From: Bursaphelenchus xylophilus
Taxonomy: Eukaryota > Nematoda > Chromadorea > Rhabditida > Aphelenchoididae
Length of the DNA stretch: 64,000 nucleotides
Direction: 5' to 3'
Assembly (NCBI GenBank): GCA_904066235.2
Contig: CAJFCV020000004.1
Coordinates: 744,001 to 808,000 of the forward strand
Both the position numbers and the translations under genes were made by a program. Every line of letters begins with the position of its first letter. The stretch's first letter is position 1. The notes below the pieces were generated by a model. It was not told the DNA's origin, did not search any database, and was given only the letters and a program-made list of their open reading frames with translations. This document shows, one piece after another, positions 31,010-44,100 of the stretch.

Positions 31010-34000
31010 AAAAAAAATTTTTTTTGTGACTGCACGGTGCGAAATTTTTTCCAATCGCACAGTGCAGCCAAAAAGATTAAAAATTCAAAAAAAAACCAAA
31101 AAAAAAATTAAAAAATACCAAAAATTTTTACCTGTGCGCTCATAAACTCCAGATCGTATTTCACCGAGCAGAGCATCGTCACGCTTCGAATGATCCGTGC
31201 GATCAGTCGCAATTTGTCGAAATTGATCAGTGCTCCACAACAGGTGGGTTTGCTTTCGTGGGCAAAGGTCAGATCCTTTCGCATTATCGGGTAGATCGGG
31301 ATGACCGGAGGGGTGGGTGAGACGCTGGCCAAGTGCTGACGGTATTTGGACATGTTGCGCGAGGGGTCCAGCAGGCTTTGGATGTCGGCCAACATTTTCA
31401 TGTACTTGCTGCAAATGATTGGAATCAAAAATTGTAAAATACAAAAAAATTGTAAAATACGTTATTGAAAAACCATAGTTACTCACTTATATTTCCAAAA
31501 AATATGTCATTATGACATAATTTTTGGAAATTTAAAAATCGTTCAATTTTTTGTGTCATTTATGCATTTCCGTCATCACGACTGATTTTTGCCAAAAAAT
31601 ATGTCATTATGACACATTTTTTGGAAATCTCAAAAATTTATTAGGTTTAGAAGTATGACTCCGCCGTTTTTTTTGTTTTGTATTTTTTACATGTTAGAAT
31701 AGGAGTTTAGAATTGCTGTTTATATCATCTAAAAGAACGTTGAAAACGCTATCTAATGATATAAGTTTTGTATGGTAAGGCTTTACACAACAGTTTTTAT
31801 AAGGCTTCAAAGATGGCCAACTTCGACCCTCGAAAATCGTCATTTGCGGGGAATTTTACTCTGCACGTGTAATGCGAAGGAACATGTCACTAACATATCA
31901 AATGCTTACAGAAGCTTACGTTAGTCGTGCATGGTGAGAAAAAATCCTTGGGGAATGGGTTCAACGGTGCAAAACCGGTGGTCTTCAAACCCATCTAAAA
32001 AATTGGAAGATGGAGATTACTGAATACAAGACGATGCCCATACGCAAGAAAACGAAACCTAGAAGCTGAAAGTGACGCAGAAAGGAGTTTTACTCAGCTT
32101 GCAGCAGCTAGGAAAAAATCAGAGAGTCGGAACTTGGGTACCATACGAATTGACCTAACACAACATGGGGAACTTGCGAAATTATGACAGAAATACAGAT
32201 AGGAAGTCGTAGCTGCATTGTTTAGTGACCGTAGACGAACAATGGATCGATTTTGACAATCCCAAGCGCAAGCGATAGCAAAATCCAACATTACCAGGAA
32301 GGAAGTGTTGCACTGTATATGATGACATAGAGAAGATGTTCTTTACTGCGAGCTCTTAAAACCCGACAAAACGGTTACTGGCATCCGTTGCCAACAATAG
32401 TTGGTGCAATTGAACGGAGAGCTATGATTACAGCGGTCGGAACGACCAATTTTTATTTTGCTGCATGATCACGCTAGACCCTATGTTGAAAAACTGGTCA
32501 AGGACACCCCAAAACAGCTGAGGTGGGAGGCCATATCCGACCCGCTATACTCTCCGGAAGCCACGCTTTCAGGTTATCACTTGTTTTGACCGATCGCGCA
32601 CGAACTGAGGAAGCAGCGCTTCGCTAAACTCAATGATACCAAAAATTAGGTTGATATTTGGATGGCTTCAAAACGGCCAAAACTTTTCTTTGGTGGATTC
32701 TAAAGTTGACCAAGTTATGCAAACCCTTCGTAATTATCAGTAAAATATAAAAGTGGATAAGCTTTAGTGTAAAAATTTCTTGTTATGATCAAAACAATGA
32801 CCAGAAAAAAACGGCGGAGTCATACTTCTAAACCTAATATCAAAAACCATGAAAACACCTCCAAAACTTTGTAATAATTCATATTTTCTACAGTAAAAAA
32901 ATTTCCAAAAAACCCGTCATGATGACACATTTTTTGGAAATCCCAAAATTTGTCTAAACCGTGAAAACACCTCCAAAACTATGTAACACAACGTTTAGAC
33001 TCTACTAGAAAAGCGGAAGTCGAGCTAAAATTGCGCCATTATCGATCGAATTTTTGTGACACTTCGCTCCAAAAAGGTGGTCTTAAAGATACGATATTTT
33101 CACCCGGTCATCCAAAATTGAGCGACTTGATAAATGGTGAATTGGAAAGAGTAGACAGTTATCTCTCTGTTAGAGGTTCAGAAATTTGTATGTGTTATTC
33201 AGTCTTTGAGATATTCGACTTCAAACTTCCCAAAATTGAGAACTTTGCAATCGCCTAGCGGGCGACGTTTAGTCACGAATCCTACAAAAATGGTCGATCA
33301 GCACTACAACATCATTCTCAATCATCATGCAAAGTTTCAGAACTTTTTCTGGCTCGAAACTCGACTTATTGAGACATCTTTCCTGCTATTATAATGATTG
33401 AAATCGTTGCCCGGGCTTTTCGCAAAATGACAAAATCCTTGGCATTCCGCAACTAGAGATATTTTAATTATCAAACTCATCAAGCATGGTGTTTTTGAAA
33501 GACAAACCAGACCTACTATAACAAGAAAAATTCACTGATAGGGTCTATAGCTTTTTTCTGTCAAGATTTTGTTCAATACTGGGCTAAATTACAATTTTTG
33601 TAATTTCTCGAAGAAGCCAAAAAACATTATTTAACAGTACGCCAAACATTTGTTTTCGTGGCGTGACGCGACCAGAATTCCGTGAAAAAACGTTGTGTAA
33701 TAATTCATATTTCCTACAGTAAAAAAGTTTCCAAAAAATCCGTCATGATGACACATTTTTTGGAAATCTCAAAATTCTTCAAAAACCATGAAAAAACCCT
33801 TCAAAACTATGTAATAATTCATATTTTCTACAGTAAAAAAGTTTCCAAAAAATGTGTCATCATGACGGATTTTTTGGAAACCTCAAAATTCTTCAAAAAC
33901 CACGAAAAAACCCCTCAAAACTATGTAAAAATACATATTTTCCACAGTAAAAAAAAATGTCTAAAAAATCCGTCATGATGACACATTTTTCGGAAATCTA

Positions 34001-34657
34001 AAAATTGTCCAACATCCCAAAAATTCGAGTCATTCAAGTGAAAGCTCTCACTGACCCCGGAATCCTCTCCCAGGTGTGGGTCAGCCTGCGTACGGCCGGC
34101 TTCTCCAGTCCGCTGATGATGGCGAACATGCTGTTGAAGTTGCGCAGATCGCGGCAATGTCGCGCGATCTTGATGAACTTCTTGATGGTTTTGGCGCGTT
34201 TGGAGACGGCTCTCTCCAGGCAGATTTCGGTGACCACCCACCACATCTCCTTGTTGAACTGCTCCTCGAAAATCTGCAGTTTGGGCCAGCGGTAGCGGCT
34301 CTCCAGCTTGAACAAGTTGTCCACGTATTCGGTGGCCTCGATGGAGGAGAAGATCTCAAAGTCCTGCAGGGTCAGCTGGATGGCGACGAACTGCGCGTTC
34401 AGGGCGTACAGGTTGATTTTTGCTTCTTTCATGACGTCGGGCGCCAGCTCGTCCGGCAGCAGGGTCTCGCTTCGCGAATTGGACTTCAAATAGAGCCTCG
34501 AGGCGAGCCCGATGCGCTCGGCCAGGTTTTGGAGGTCGTCGGGGAGGCGTCGTTGTTTGATGAAGACGCGTTTTTCGGCCACGGAGCACACACATTCGCA
34601 GAGGGACCATTCCTGAAAAAAATTGAAATAAAAAAAAATTTAAAAAAATTGAAGTAA

Positions 34658-34700
<43 letters not shown>

Positions 34701-35096
34701 AAATTTTTTTTTGAAATACTGTAAAAAAATCCCCTCCACGTATTTTACCCTCAATTTCAGAGTTAATAATTTTTAAAAAAACTTGCGTCAATGTCTTTTT
34801 CGAATATTTTTTGTCAAAATTTTTACATTTTCGACATAAAAACCTTGGGAATTTTAGCGGCTAAAAATCTCACAGATGTTTTAAAAAACTCCTTTCGTAA
34901 TCAGGGCCAAATTTCAGCAACATTTGACCTTCAGATTTAAAAAAATTTAGATTTTTCCGACTGCACTGTGCGGTCAAAAAAATTTTTTGCACCGTGCAAA
35001 AATCGAAACAATAGTAAAGTTAAGCCCCCATTCAGTTGTAAATCGACTAAATCAACGTGTAAATTACTCAAAAAAGCGAAAAATTCCCAAAAAATA

Positions 35097-35127
<31 letters not shown>

Positions 35128-38100
35128 AAAAAATTTTTTTGCACTGTGCCAAAAATCAAAACTATAGTAAAATTTGGCCCTATAGGGCCCTACAAGGTTC
35201 TACATCTACTAACTCGAGCTGTAAATTACTCAAACGGACAGAAAAAAAAATTAAAAAAAATTTTTTTTTGCACTGTGCAAAAATCGAAACTATAGTAAAA
35301 TTTGGCCCTATTCGCTTCTAAACCGAGTAAATCAAGGTGTAAATTACCCAAAAAAAATCCAAGAAAATTTTTTTTGTCAATTTTCCCCCAAAAAAATCGC
35401 AAAAATCCCCCTTCTTCCTTACCTGTTCATTATGGCTCGCTTCTGATTGCATTCCAAACTCGAGCAGGGCCATTTGGACGATTTGTCTTGCGGTTGTGTC
35501 GGGGAAAACGGTCACAAATCGGAAGGATTGGTCGCTTCGATAGACCTTGACCGCGTGCTCCGGGAATTGGTTGGGATTCCGATGCTGGAGGGCGGGAGAA
35601 TGATGGGATGGGTAGAGATGGGGTTCCCGGAGGTTGGAGGAGATGTCCGGATTGGATCTGCTGGTCCGGAGGGTGCCTGAAATCGAAAAATTAGAGAGAA
35701 AATTGGGGAGAAAAAAAAAATTAAAATAAAATAAATTTTTGTGTATAAAAATCAAATTTTAGCTACTTTTACATAAAAATCATCTTAAAAAAAGTCGAAA
35801 AAATCTCCGGACTTTCCCAAAAATCCCAAAAAAATTTTCGAAAATCCCCCAAAAAAAAATTTTTTTTTGAGGTTTTCTATAAAATCCCTTCAAAAAACAT
35901 GTTGTTATAGAGAGATTTCGCGAAAAAATTCATTACAAAACCCGAAATCAATTAAAAATCGCAAAAAATTTTTCAAAATTTTCAAAAAATCTCAAAATTT
36001 TTTATGTTCGTTATATCGAGTTTTTGCCTAAAAACACTCCAGTACATCCTAAATGCCTCAGAAATTCCTAAAATCCTCTAAAAATAGCAAAAAATCTCCA
36101 AAAAATCGCCAACAATTCGAAAAAACTACCTAAAAATCTCAAAAAAAGCCCAAAACTCACCAAAATTCCTTGCTTCATCGGGCGAATCGGTGGCCAAATC
36201 AATCTCCTGCACCGCTGAGGGTCCATTCTGTCCTTTGAGCATGGTCTTCAGCTTGTCAAACATGGACGCCTTCGCTGCGGGTGTGGTTGTGGCCGACGAA
36301 TAGCCGGAGGAAGCGGATCCGGCCCCATTCCTCTCCTTCGTGATGTCCGTCTGACTGCCCGCGTTCGCCATTTTGCTCTTGTAGGGCAGGGTTTTCTTCT
36401 GGTATCGGCCCATGGTGCCGGTCTGTTTGGAGTGGTCGATGGAGCCGTTTTCTTGGCGCATCAACATCTCCTAAAATCATATAAAAGATTTTAAAAATGT
36501 AAAAAATATATTTTTTTAATTTAGTTTACATCAGATTGCGAGTGAAATTCTTGAAATTTTTTTGGTTTTTGCACGGTGCAAAAGATTTTTTTCAGATTGC
36601 ACAGTGCAAAAAAATTTTTTTCGATTGCACAGTGCAACGAAAAGGTCGTTTTTTGTGTGCACTGTGCATCGAAAATATTTTCTGACTGCACAGTGCGAAA
36701 AAGTTTTTCGACTGCACAGTGCGATAAAAAACAATTGTTAGGAAAAAATTGTTTTCTCTGCACTGTGCAATGAAAACAGTTTCGTGATTGCACAGTGTGA
36801 AAATTTTTTTTTCTTAAAACTGCACAGTGCAATAAAAAGTTGTTTGTTGACTGCACAGTGCGAACAAATTTTTTTCCTAAAACTGCACAGTGCAAAAATT
36901 TTTTTTCAGATTGCACTGTGTTACAAAAAAGTCGTTTTTTGTGTGCACTGTGCATCGAAAATATTTTCTGACTGCACAGTGCGATAAAAAATTGTTAAGA
37001 GAAAGTTGTTTTGTCTGCACTGTGCAATAAAAAAATTTCGCGACTGCACAGTGCAAAAATTTTTTTTCAGATTGCACTGTGCAACGAAAAAGGTCGTTTT
37101 TTTGTGTGCACTGTGCATCGAAAATATTTTCTGACTGCACAGTGCGAAAAAGTATTTCGATTGCACAGTGCGCGAAAAAAACATTTTCGACTGCACAGTG
37201 CGATAAAAAACAATTGTTAAGAAAAAATTGTTTTCTCTGCACTATGCAATGAAAACAGTTTTTATGATTGCACAGTGCGAAATTTTTTTTTTCTTAAAAC
37301 TGCACAGTGGGAATAAAATTTTATTTCTTAAGACTGCACTGTGCATTAAAAAAAACTTTGTGACTGCACAGTGCGAAAAAAAAAATTTCGGCTGCACAGT
37401 GCGAACAAAATTTTTTTTTTCTTAAAACTGCACAGTGCAAAAAAAAGTTGTTTTTGTCTGCACAGTGCAACGAACAAAACTAATATCTTCCGATTGCACA
37501 GTGCAAGAAAAATTTTTTTTTTTTTTTTAAATCCCCAGATTCTCTCCAAAAACTTCCATCAGCCTTCTAAACTGCCTTCCAATCTCCAAAAAAAAAAAAA
37601 AAAAAAAATCAAATAAAAATAAAAAAATTCCTTTTCTCACCTTGTAATTCATCATATTGCTCTTGATGGTCATGCTCAAATGAGTGCTTTCCCTCAAAAT
37701 GTCCAGCGCCCTGGTCAGCGGGATGGTTCTAAAGTTCTGCCCGTTGGCTTCGATGATTTCGTCGCCCCGTTTCAGGCCGTTTTTCTCGGCCGGCGAGCCG
37801 GGCTCCACGTTGGCGATGAAGATTCCGTCGGCCGCCGGCTGATCGGGATGGTGGGCGTTGCCGCCGATGATGCTGAAGGCCAGCTCCTGGTCGCGGTTCG
37901 ACCGCGTCAGGGTGGCTTGGCGAGCGTGGGACTTCACGCTGCAGGTGATGTTGAGCAGGCTCTGTTGGTGGTACAATTCGAACTTTTCGAGGCTCTGAAA
38001 AATGTAAAAATGAAGTTTGTGGGGAAAAAAATATTAAAAAAAAAATTTTTTTTGAGTGCACAGTGAACATCAAAAAAGAAAAAAAAATTTGCACAGTGCA

Positions 38101-41100
38101 GTCGAAAAAAAGAAATTTTCTTATTTTTGCACTGTGCAATCAAAAAAAAAAAAATTTTTCTACGCACAGTGCAACCAAAAAATTATTTCCTATCCGCACA
38201 GTGCAGTTTCCAAAAAAAATTTTTCTGCACAGTGCAGTCAAAATAAAATAATATTTTCCTACCCGCACAGTGCAGTTCACAGAAAAATTTTTTTGCACTG
38301 TGCAATCAAAATCAAAAATTTTCTACGCACAGTGCAGTCAAAAAATATTATCCTATTCGCACAGTGCAGTTTCCAAAAAAAATTTTTCGCACGGTGCAGT
38401 CAAAATAAAAAATTTTCTACGCACAGTGCAGTTGGCAAAAAAAAATTTCTTGCACGGTGCAGTCAAAATAAAATTAAATTCCTGCACAGTGCAATCAAAA
38501 ACAAATAATGATAATAATAATCCTGCACAGTGCAAAATTTCGCGCTCAAAAAAACAAAAACAAAACAAAAAAAACAAAAAAAATATAAAAAAAATCTTCA
38601 AAAAAAAAATCCAAAAATTTCCCACCTGTTCAAAGGCATCGAGTAATTTGAGCATTTCCTGTGAGCATTCAAAGTCATTGAAGTGGCTGTTGACCCAATG
38701 CAACAATAAACAAGTCACTTTATCCCTGTACCTTCGGTCTTGAAACCATTCCAACAGTCGATGCATTATGATTGTGGGATCGGCGATGAAGACGCGGTAC
38801 ATGAGGAAGAAGTCCTGCGCGAAACTGTCGTCAATATTGTTGGGGTCGGTCTCGTCGACCAGGTGTTGGATGAGGCGGTCCGGCTTGGCTTTGATTATGA
38901 CTAGGGCCACCTGTGAACCGACAACTCTGCAAAAAATTCAGTAATTTTTTTTTGGTAAAAAGATGTTTTTCCAAAAAACCCGTCATGATGACACGTGTTT
39001 TCGACGTTTTAGAACCATCAAAATTATGTGAAATTAATTTTAAACCTTACTTTATTCAAATTGAAGGCAATTAAAAAATTTTCCAAAAAATCCGTCATGA
39101 TGACACGTTTTTCGGAACCCTCAAAAAAGCATCTAAAAATGCATAAAACTCAAAATATCCCTATTTTCACTTCAAATCGAAGTCAATTTCAAAATTCCAA
39201 AAAAATCCGTCATGATGACATATTTTTTGGAAATGTCAAAAAATCGTCTAAAACCGTGTAAAACTTGATTTTCCTACATTTTCGCTTCAAATTCAATCAA
39301 TTTTTCAAAATTCCAAAAAATCCGTCATGATGACATATTTTCTGGAAATGTCAAAAATCATCTAAAATCCTATAAAATTTGATTTCCTCATCTCTTCTTC
39401 AAATTCAATCAAATTTTCAGGTTTCCAAAAAATCCGTCACGATGACACATTTTTCGGAAATCTCAAAAACCCCTTTTCTCAAGACTTACCGTCTCTCCGC
39501 TTCCCGGACAATCTCTCCGGTGATGTGATCGCTCTCCTGTTCGATGTGCTGATCCAGGGTGGACATGATGGAGCAGTAGTCCTGGTGTTCCACGAGCACA
39601 AACTCGCAGTCATCGCACAGGGTTCGGGTTTCGCCGTCGTTGAACTGGGGCTGCGGCTGGGGCTGGGCGCCGAACGCGTCGCCGAGGCGGTATTCGAGGC
39701 GTTCGCCGTTCGGTTTCACGGTCTCCACGGCCCCGTTCACCACCACCGACCAGCTGTCGATGCGCTCCGAGTCGTGGAGGATGACGGTGCCCGCCTCGGG
39801 CACCACCGCGAACACCATTTTCAGGCACAGCTGGCGTTTTATCGACAGCGGCAGGGAGGCGAGCGCCGGCATTTGCTGCATGAACTCCTGGAATTGGCGA
39901 GATTTAGCCAATAAAATGCAAAAAAACTTGATTTTAGGTATATTTTTGGGTAAAAATCTCAAATTTTGGCAAAAAATAAATTTCAAATTGCCAAATAAAG
40001 GAAAATTGTTTAATTCTATGCCACATAATTAAATTTTTGACACTCCAAACTTATGAAATTTTACTATTTCCACCAAAAAAATGGAAAAAAACATGATTTT
40101 AGGTACCTTTTTGGTTAAAAATCTCAAATTTTGGCAAACAACTTGCAAAAAACAAGTAAATAACTTCGTTAAAATCAATTTGCGATATTCCATACTCTTT
40201 AAAACCCCAGAAAAACTCCCCCAAAACTCCTAAAAACCGAAAAAGTTTGGTTTCAAATTAAAAAATCCCATTTAATCGAGTTCCAATCAACTTCAATGGC
40301 CAAATTTGGGCCAATTTTGAGTGTGAGGTAATTTGGCGGGGTTTATAGCGTGATAAAAGGGGATTAACTGGGCGTTTCCAGCAAATCCTTTGTTCGGAAA
40401 TTTGGATAATCTCGAAAAATTTTGGTTCAGTGCATAATAAACGACGCCATTTTACGTGGCGGTAATTGCCTTGGGGGGAAATGAAAACATGAACAATTTC
40501 AACGTATTTGGGAGCAAAATTAGTGAAATACGTGGGATTTTTGTCTAGAAAAATACGAAAATTGCAAAAAATTGCCAAAAAATCTCAAAAATACAATTTT
40601 TTTGGATTTTTTGGCGAGTCAAAAGCTTAGGCTGGCTTCCAAATGTCACCATAGACTTTATATTCTGCTTACCAAGCCATAATTTTACACAAAACCCCTA
40701 AAAATTTTGGAAGAATGAAATTTTTCCCCAAAAAACGGGAATTTTTCGTAAAAAATTGCAAAAACCTCTAAAACACGAATTTCAAATCCTCGGACGTGTT
40801 GTCAATTTCTAACACAAGGTCCAAAAAACTCTTATCCATCAACACTTTTCACAAAAACGGCCCAAAATTTTAAAAAAATCAAATTTTTCCCCAAACAACG
40901 GGAATTTTTGAAAAAAAATTGCAAAAATCTCTAAAACACGAACTTCAAAAGGTTGTAATTGCAGTCAAATTCTACTACAAGGTCCACAAAACTCTTACGC
41001 ATCAAAAGTTTCATCAAAAACTGCCCCAATTTTCTTGAAAAATCAATTTTTCATCAAAAAACTCGATTTTCCGGGGAAAAATGGCAAAAACCTCTAAAAC

Positions 41101-44100
41101 ACGAACTTCAAAAGGTTGTAATTGCAGTCAAATTCTACTACAAGGTCCACAAAACTCTTACTCATCAACACTTTTACTAAAAACGGCCCAAATTTTCTTG
41201 AAAAATCAATTTTCCTCAAAAAACCCAATTTTCCGGGGAAAAATTGCGAAAACCTCTAAAATACGACTTTCAAACTGCTAAAATCACCCGCCAAATTCTA
41301 CTACAAAGTCCACAAAACTCTTCTCCATCAACATTCCTATCCAAACGGCCCAAATTTTCTTGAAAAATCAAATTTTCCTCAAAAAACCCAATTTTTCGGG
41401 GAAAAATTGCAAAAACCTCTAAAATACGGCTTCCAAACTTCTAAAACCGCCCACAAAATCCGCTACCACACTCCTCCTTCCCTTCTGCACCCATAATCTT
41501 ACCATTAGGACATGAATATCATCGCTGCTCCGCTCGGCCGGCTCTTTTTCCAGGCATTCGCGGACATTGTCCTTGAGTTCCATGTAGGAAAAGTCATGGG
41601 ATGGGATGGATTCCTCTTCGTCGTCATCGTCGTCGCTGTCCACCGCCGCTTCCGGCAGGCCCGCGAATTCGTCGCCGTCGGTGGTAGATGAGGAGGCCGT
41701 GGAGCGGCCGCGGAACCGGCGCGCGTTCAGCAGCGAGCTCTGCACATTCGAGTGACTGCGCATTCGGATCGAGGAGTTGGAGTCGTCGGAATTCTGAAAA
41801 AAAACCCGGTGAAAAAAATGAAAAATTTTTGAAAAAAAAAACTTTTGTTTTTATTGCACAGTGCGATAAAAAGCTTGCCTTACCACCGCACAGTGCGAGA
41901 AGAAAGTTTTTTTTTTGCACTGTGCAATGAAAATATTTTGTCATTGCACAGTGCGGGAAAAGCCATTTTTTTGCACCGTGCAAAAAAAATTTTGCGACTG
42001 CACCGTGCAATGAAAAAGTTGTTTTTTGCACTGTGCAATGAAAATATTTTGTGAATGCACAGTGCGAAAAAGTTCTTCGACTGCACGGTGCAATAAAGAA
42101 ATAGTTTTTTTTTTCTCTGCACTGTGCATTAAAAATACTTTGTGACTGCACAGTGCGAACAAATTTTTTTTCTTAAAACTGCACAGTGCAACAATGAATT
42201 TTTCCAACCACTGCACAGTGCAATAAAAAAATAGTTTTTTTTGTCTGCACAGTGCGATGAAAATATTTTGTGACTGCACAGTGCGAAAAAAAAATTTCTT
42301 TGACTGCACAGTGCGAAATTTTTTCCAATTGCACAGTGCGATCGAAAAATTCAAAAAAAAAAATAAAAAGAAAAAAAAATCGACTTCCAGAAAACCTAAA
42401 ATACGATTTTCTCACCCCTAAAGCCCCCTAAAAAAGTCTCCACCAAAAATTTCCTTACCTTCCGACTCAATTGGACCCGCATTTTGTTGATTCTTTGTGC
42501 ACTTGGGGCCAAAAATCGGTCTTGGCTTCCGTTTTCGTCCATGTTGGAAAAGTCCGAAATGAAGGGTGCTGGTGGTGGGGGTTGGGATGAGTTGGAGGAG
42601 GAGTTCGATTTCAGTTGGACGCCGGAATCGAAGGAATCCGTCAGCTGGGCCAGCTGGTTTTCGTGGAGGGAGGAGCGTTTCGGCGGCGCTTCTGACGCTG
42701 AAATCAGCGATCGTATTTAACAAAAATTATATCAAAACTTTTGTAAAGGCCTCAAAATTTCATTTTCAGCCTCTTTTCCCATAAATTTAACTCTAAACTG
42801 CCAAAAATATAAAAATATCAAAAAATATCGAAAAATTGCTTAAAAAAAGGCTAAAACTCGAATTAAAACATGGATTTTCGTATTTTAAAACCTTCAAAAA
42901 TAAAATACACACCCTATTTCCACATACGACACTCATTTCACATCCATAAAGACCCAAATTTGAGCAAAAATCGATAAAATTCACCAATTTTGCCTAGTAC
43001 AATATAAAATTTAAAATTTTTCATCCTCTAACCACTTAATTTAACTGTCAAAAACCAACATCTATCCTATCCAGCCACCATCTCACATTTATCCAACCTA
43101 AAACCCTTTAAAACTTTGAAAAATTCGCATTTTTCGGCTCAATTCCACCTAGAAACAGAGAAACCCGGCGAAATTGTCTGAATAACCTCTAATTAGGGAC
43201 GGGGCAAGTTCGCTGCTTGGCCATGACGTCCATTGACATCATTGCCGGCAATAAAACCCATGGTTTGGGTTCAAAAAATTGATGAATTTGGGGCTGGTCT
43301 AATATACGGACCTCCAAAATAATATCCCAATTTGCCCAAAGTTGAGGCCAAATGTTACTAGTGCAATTAAAAAGTAATTCCGGCAACTTTTTACTACGTT
43401 TCAGCGGCAAAAAAGTGTTCAAATTCCGCTTTATCCCAAGTTTTAATCAAAAATTCGAAAAAAATTCGAATTTTTTTCAAATTTCTCAATTACAAACGCA
43501 ATTTCCGGTGGGAAATTAATCCCGTATATACATAACACAACTTTTTATTATAATAACAAGGCTGAAATTGCCTTCGGAGACACCTAATCACCGGATTAGA
43601 CGCCAAAACTCACCATGATTTGAGGGAAAAGCATTAGTGGAGGCTGGAAACGGGCGATTAAAGTGGTTCGATGTGGAGGGCAAGGCGGCCTGCCACATGT
43701 CCTGCTGAAAAATTGGGAAAAATTAGTTCGAATTTGAAAAAATTTGCATAAAATTAAAAAAAAATTAAATAATTGGGAAATTTGCGTTAAAATATCGTTA
43801 AAAAAGTATTAAAAACTTTGTTGGTAGGTCTCAAAAATAGTTGTAAAATACGAGACAGCACTACACTTCAATTGTATATTAATTTCCCCAAAAAATTTGC
43901 ATATTTCCCCTCAAAATATTTAAAAATCTCAAAATTTCTTCGTTTTATCGCCAAAACCCTGCAAAAAATGCTGAAAACTCGGCTAAAAGTATAGCAAATT
44001 ACTAGCTAAACACGTAATTTTTAATGTCCACCCATTTCCCGGCTGTATCAAGTCTGCAATTGAGGATTAACTTGAGAGAATTAGTCTAGCAAATAATATT

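Noticed and set aside
33000..33670. Second transposon between the mariner copy and the GTCATGATGAC repeats
   Set aside because: The sequence looks unique and has some coding-like stretches, but I find neither terminal repeats nor recognisable transposase motifs.
34076..34657. Long plus-strand frame opposite pxf-1 exon 14
   Set aside because: It is the antisense shadow of a conserved RasGEF exon; no independent start, splice or domain evidence. The same holds for frames opposite exons 5, 9 and 11.
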